6,831 nt of DNA from NCBI GenBank assembly GCA_003565105.1, contig PXDG01000049.1:1-6831 (forward strand), given 5' to 3'. The notes under the pieces are model-generated. The model made no database searches. It had not been told where the DNA came from and saw nothing but the letters and a program-made list of their open reading frames with translations. Shown one piece after another: positions 5,395 through 6,831 of the stretch. This DNA comes from Parcubacteria group bacterium. Its GTDB lineage: Bacteria > Patescibacteriota > Minisyncoccia > SW-4-49-11. How positions within the stretch are numbered: position 1 is the first letter of the stretch; the number at the start of each line of letters is the position of its first letter. Position numbers and translations under genes: made by a program.

Positions 5395-6423
5395 TTATTC
5401 TACTACGTTCTGATTTTTTAATTGAAACATAAGGGTGTCCATATCTTGATAGGCTACGTTTACATGGCTATCGGCTCCTCCGTAGTATACAAAGAGTTTA
5501 TTATCTTTAATAACAGCCCCACAAGGATATACAATGCCGTGCTTATGACCTTCATTTTCATACCACTCAGTAGGGCGAATAGCTGGGGCATCTGTACGGT
5601 ATAATACCTTGCAAGGATTTTCATAGTCTAAAATCATCACTCCGATTTTGTACTGACTATCATCTCTATCATCAGTGGCATAATAGACCAACAACCACCC
5701 CTCATCAATACGAATTGGTGGAGCACCTGCTCCAATCTTTCGACTATCCCAAATATTATCACGAATCTTAATACAATACTTTCCTTGCAACACTCGTCCA
5801 TCGGAAAAATCTAAAGAATCTTCATAGTCCACTAAGATATTGGGAAAGACTCGGTGAAAGAAGACGTACTTGCCTCTAATCTTTTCAGGGAAGAGCACTC
5901 CACTCTTATCGATAACTTTTTTGTCAGATAAGAATTGAATAGGTGACCAAATAAAGCGTTTGGCCAAGAAATCTTCTACCGATATAGACGTCATTGCTAA
6001 TCGTAAGTCCTCCCAACCATTAAAGGCTACAAATATCATATAGATACGATCTTCAATCAGAGTCACCCGCGGATCTTCACACCCCCCCCAAGTACCTCCT
6101 CCAGAAGAATAATCGAGTCGTCGTCGCCGATCAGTAAAGGGTGCTCGACTCGATTGAGGATAATAGGTATACATTGGATACGGTAATCTTTCATCAATAG
6201 TTACTCCATCTTTGGACGAAGCATATCCGATTTTAGAAAAATCCCCCTCCCCAATAGCTCGATAAAAAAAATAAACCGTACCTTCAATCTCCACCACAGC
6301 AGGATTAAAGGTTTGGAGACGTTCCCATCTATGATTTGGGATTGGAGAAATCAATGGATTGTGCGGGCTTTTTTGAAAAGTGACTTGAATTTTTGGTTCA
6401 GAAACAGATGAAGTAAAAGGCAT
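5395..6423 (-). CDS. Single-module GH130 glycoside phosphorylase family protein
   Basis: This 342-aa protein is one GH130 propeller of usual family length. Motifs are HNPLI (21-25), FNPAVV (39-44), FYRA (53-56), GGCEDPR (113-119), LFPEKIRGKY...FHR (178-191), KIGAGAPPIRID (229-240), YPCGAV (299-304) and YYGGAD (313-318). All motif regions are intact, including the His-Arg pair and the K-x-G segment that differ in the first module of the neighbour, so it is probably active. The known family reaction is phosphorolysis of beta-mannosides to mannose 1-phosphate; the linkage and acceptor here are unknown. There is no signal peptide. The basic run RRRR (99-102) lies in the variable loop before the catalytic motif, and a G8 tract encodes W-G-G at 112-114. 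The ATG at 6423 lacks a Shine-Dalgarno. Confidence 0.9.
   Translation of the reverse strand: MPFTSSVSEPKIQVTFQKSPHNPLISPIPNHRWERLQTFNPAVVEIEGTVYFFYRAIGEGDFSKIGYASSKDGVTIDERLPYPMYTYYPQSSRAPFTDRRRRLDYSSGGGTWGGCEDPRVTLIEDRIYMIFVAFNGWEDLRLAMTSISVEDFLAKRFIWSPIQFLSDKKVIDKSGVLFPEKIRGKYVFFHRVFPNILVDYEDSLDFSDGRVLQGKYCIKIRDNIWDSRKIGAGAPPIRIDEGWLLVYYATDDRDDSQYKIGVMILDYENPCKVLYRTDAPAIRPTEWYENEGHKHGIVYPCGAVIKDNKLFVYYGGADSHVNVAYQDMDTLMFQLKNQNVVE
6082..6089. repeat. Homopolymer of eight C (G8 in the coding strand)
   Basis: Eight C in a row on the plus strand read TGG GGG GGG in the GH130 gene, just before the codons for C-E-D-P-R. It is the longest G/C run I noticed in this AT-rich window, and a slip of one base would remove the catalytic motif and everything after it. 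Confidence 0.9.
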
Positions 6424-6459
6424 CCCAATTAAAGTTAAAAATGAATACTACTAATAACG

Positions 6460-6487
6460 ATTATCTGCATATACGAAGCATGAACAA
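6460..6487 (-). promoter_or_regulatory. Alternative GH130 operon promoter
   Basis: On the minus strand TTGTTC (6487-6482, 4 of 6) and GATAAT (6465-6460, 5 of 6) are 16 bp apart. The predicted start would leave a leader of about 30 nt before the ATG at 6423. It is weaker than the extended -10 site upstream; either or both may be used. Confidence 0.35.
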
Positions 6488-6509
6488 AAATGATTTCTTT
6501 TTTATGCTG

Positions 6510-6527
6510 TATACTTTTAGTATATCA
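6510..6527 (-). promoter_or_regulatory. Extended -10 promoter of the GH130 operon
   Basis: The minus strand reads TGATATACT (6527-6519), a TGn extension with a 5 of 6 -10 hexamer. A TTATCC 17 bp upstream may act as a poor -35. The hexamer is one arm of the perfect inverted repeat TATACT-TTT-AGTATA (6510-6524), which could be an operator or chance. A leader of about 88 nt would result. Confidence 0.55.
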
Positions 6528-6538
6528 TATCTTATATG

Positions 6539-6547
6539 TGTGGATAA
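6539..6547 (-). promoter_or_regulatory. Second perfect TTATCCACA 9-mer
   Basis: The minus strand reads TTATCCACA, a perfect DnaA-box match, overlapping the -35 region of the GH130 promoter. It may be a DnaA-responsive promoter site or just a -35-like sequence. Confidence 0.3.
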
Positions 6548-6558
6548 ATAATAGAAAT

Positions 6559-6586
6559 AAAAAAAGAAGCCTATACGGCTTTTTTT
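6559..6586 (-). terminator. Intrinsic terminator of the tRNA-Lys gene
   Basis: AAGCC (6567-6571) and GGCTT (6577-6581) form a short stem with a 5-nt loop, flanked by A7 (6559-6565) and T7 (6580-6586). On the minus strand it starts right after the tRNA 3' end, and symmetry makes it bidirectional. It separates the tRNA from the GH130 operon. Confidence 0.8.
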
Positions 6587-6587
6587 G

Positions 6588-6660
6588 TGGGCGCAGGTGG
6601 GCTCGAACCACCGACACAAGGCTTAAAAGGCCTCTGCTCTACCGACTGAGCTATGCGCCC
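6588..6660 (-). tRNA. tRNA-Lys (anticodon UUU)
   Basis: The 73-nt cloverleaf is complete. It has acceptor arms GGGCGCA/TGCGCCC, D stem GCTC/GAGC, anticodon stem GAGGC/GCCTT around loop CTTTTAA (anticodon at 6627-6625), a 5-nt variable loop GTGTC, T stem GGTGG/CCACC with loop TTCGAGC, and discriminator A73. U33 and A37 fit a lysine tRNA. The 3' CCA is not encoded (the bases after A73 are CAA), so it needs CCA-adding enzyme. It has its own promoter and terminator. Confidence 0.97.
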
Positions 6661-6690
6661 TACTATAATTACATCTCTTAGCACTTTCTT

Positions 6691-6718
6691 ATTATACTGA
6701 TTTTTCCATCTTTTGCAA
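6691..6718 (-). promoter_or_regulatory. Promoter of the tRNA-Lys gene
   Basis: On the minus strand TTGCAA (6718-6713, 4 of 6) and a perfect TATAAT (6696-6691) are 16 bp apart. The predicted start near 6684 leaves a 5' leader of about 24 nt before the tRNA. Confidence 0.75.
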
Positions 6719-6731
6719 GTCTTCCTCCTAC

Positions 6732-6831
6732 TTATTGATCTAATTGAGCCTTCCCTGCTAATAAATCTCGATAATACTGGGATTTTTCCAATAATTCTGT
6801 TTGTGAAAAGATCTGAATCTGATTATTCTCA
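6732..6831 (-). CDS. C-terminal end of an unidentified gene, ABC-ATPase-like
   Basis: A minus-strand frame enters at the right edge and runs for 32 codons to a TAA at 6734-6732; the other two minus frames are closed by stops within the first few codons. The tail includes QTELLEKSQYYRDLLAGKAQ. A T-E-L-L-E-K-S-x-Y-Y-R-D-L pattern near a C-terminus resembles the last helix of ABC exporter ATPase domains (G-T-H-x-E-L-L ... Y-x-x-L). The preceding G-T-H is not clear, so the family is tentative. It uses CGA for its one Arg, like GroEL. AGGAGG follows the stop (6730-6725), but no real gene begins after it. Confidence 0.55.
   Translation of the reverse strand, partial: ENNQIQIFSQTELLEKSQYYRDLLAGKAQLDQ

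Noticed and set aside
4970..5413. A 147-codon plus-strand frame
   Set aside because: It lies antisense to the well-supported two-module GH130 gene and shows no recognisable motif.
334..6423. UGA-to-glycine recoding (Absconditabacteria/Gracilibacteria code)
   Set aside because: All five complete genes read through to TAA under the standard code with intact conserved motifs and no in-frame TGA; glycine is encoded by GGN throughout the regions I read.
6490..6681. A 63-codon plus-strand frame
   Set aside because: It reads antisense across the whole tRNA-Lys; the RRWARTTDTRLKRP-type peptide is the usual artefact of translating a tRNA complement.
6678..6686. TTAGCACTT, an 8 of 9 match to a CIRCE half-site near the tRNA-Lys start
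   Set aside because: There is no second arm at the required 9-bp spacing, so HrcA control is not supported.
6694..6727. AGGAGG followed by a short TTG/ATG frame ending in MEKSV
   Set aside because: The frame is 5-8 codons and overlaps the tRNA promoter; there is no evidence that it is translated.
1..6831. CRISPR array, insertion sequence or prophage features
   Set aside because: I saw no regularly spaced direct repeats, transposase motifs or att-like duplications; the tRNA-Lys 3' end is not repeated elsewhere in the window.

Overview
The window looks like a stretch of chromosome from an AT-rich bacterium with the standard genetic code. All five complete genes, the tRNA and both partial genes at the edges lie on the minus strand, so transcription runs from high to low coordinates. 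None of the five complete genes shows a convincing Shine-Dalgarno sequence. All six visible stop codons are TAA, and no gene needs UGA to be read as an amino acid. GroEL encodes arginine almost only with CGA (16 of 19). The weak ribosome-binding signals, the compact tandem GH130 genes and the pilin-like fragment fit a Patescibacteria/CPR-type genome. That placement is an inference with no phylogenetic marker tested.

In transcription order, the right edge holds the last 32 codons of an unidentified gene, possibly an ABC-transporter ATPase. Next is a tRNA-Lys(UUU) with its own promoter and terminator. A second promoter then drives two GH130 (DUF377-type) genes only 11 bp apart: a single-module protein of 342 aa and a two-module protein of 639 aa. 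Together they carry three five-bladed-propeller modules. GH130 enzymes are mostly cytoplasmic phosphorylases or hydrolases of beta-mannosides, and neither protein has a signal peptide. Below them is a HAD-superfamily phosphatase or 5'-nucleotidase-like gene with its own extended -10 promoter. This promoter shows that the ORF's upstream GTG is not the start codon.

Positions 2400-2753 contain no gene but hold several hairpins, including a clear minus-strand intrinsic terminator and a perfect 12-bp inverted repeat just after the HAD stop. Next comes a textbook groES-groEL operon: a perfect TTGACA/TATAAT promoter, a CIRCE operator at the start of the transcript, groES, groEL, and a strong hairpin terminator. 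The left end (1-281) is intergenic. It has a GC-rich patch of inverted repeats, a perfect DnaA-box 9-mer, an extended -10 promoter, and the first 12 codons of a gene whose N-terminus ends in the start of a type IV prepilin motif.

I see no CRISPR array, insertion sequence or obvious novel multi-gene system. The points most worth a second look are the three-module GH130 cassette with a divergent first module, the G8 tract next to the GH130 catalytic motif, the CGA arginine bias, and the structured non-coding block at 2505-2742.
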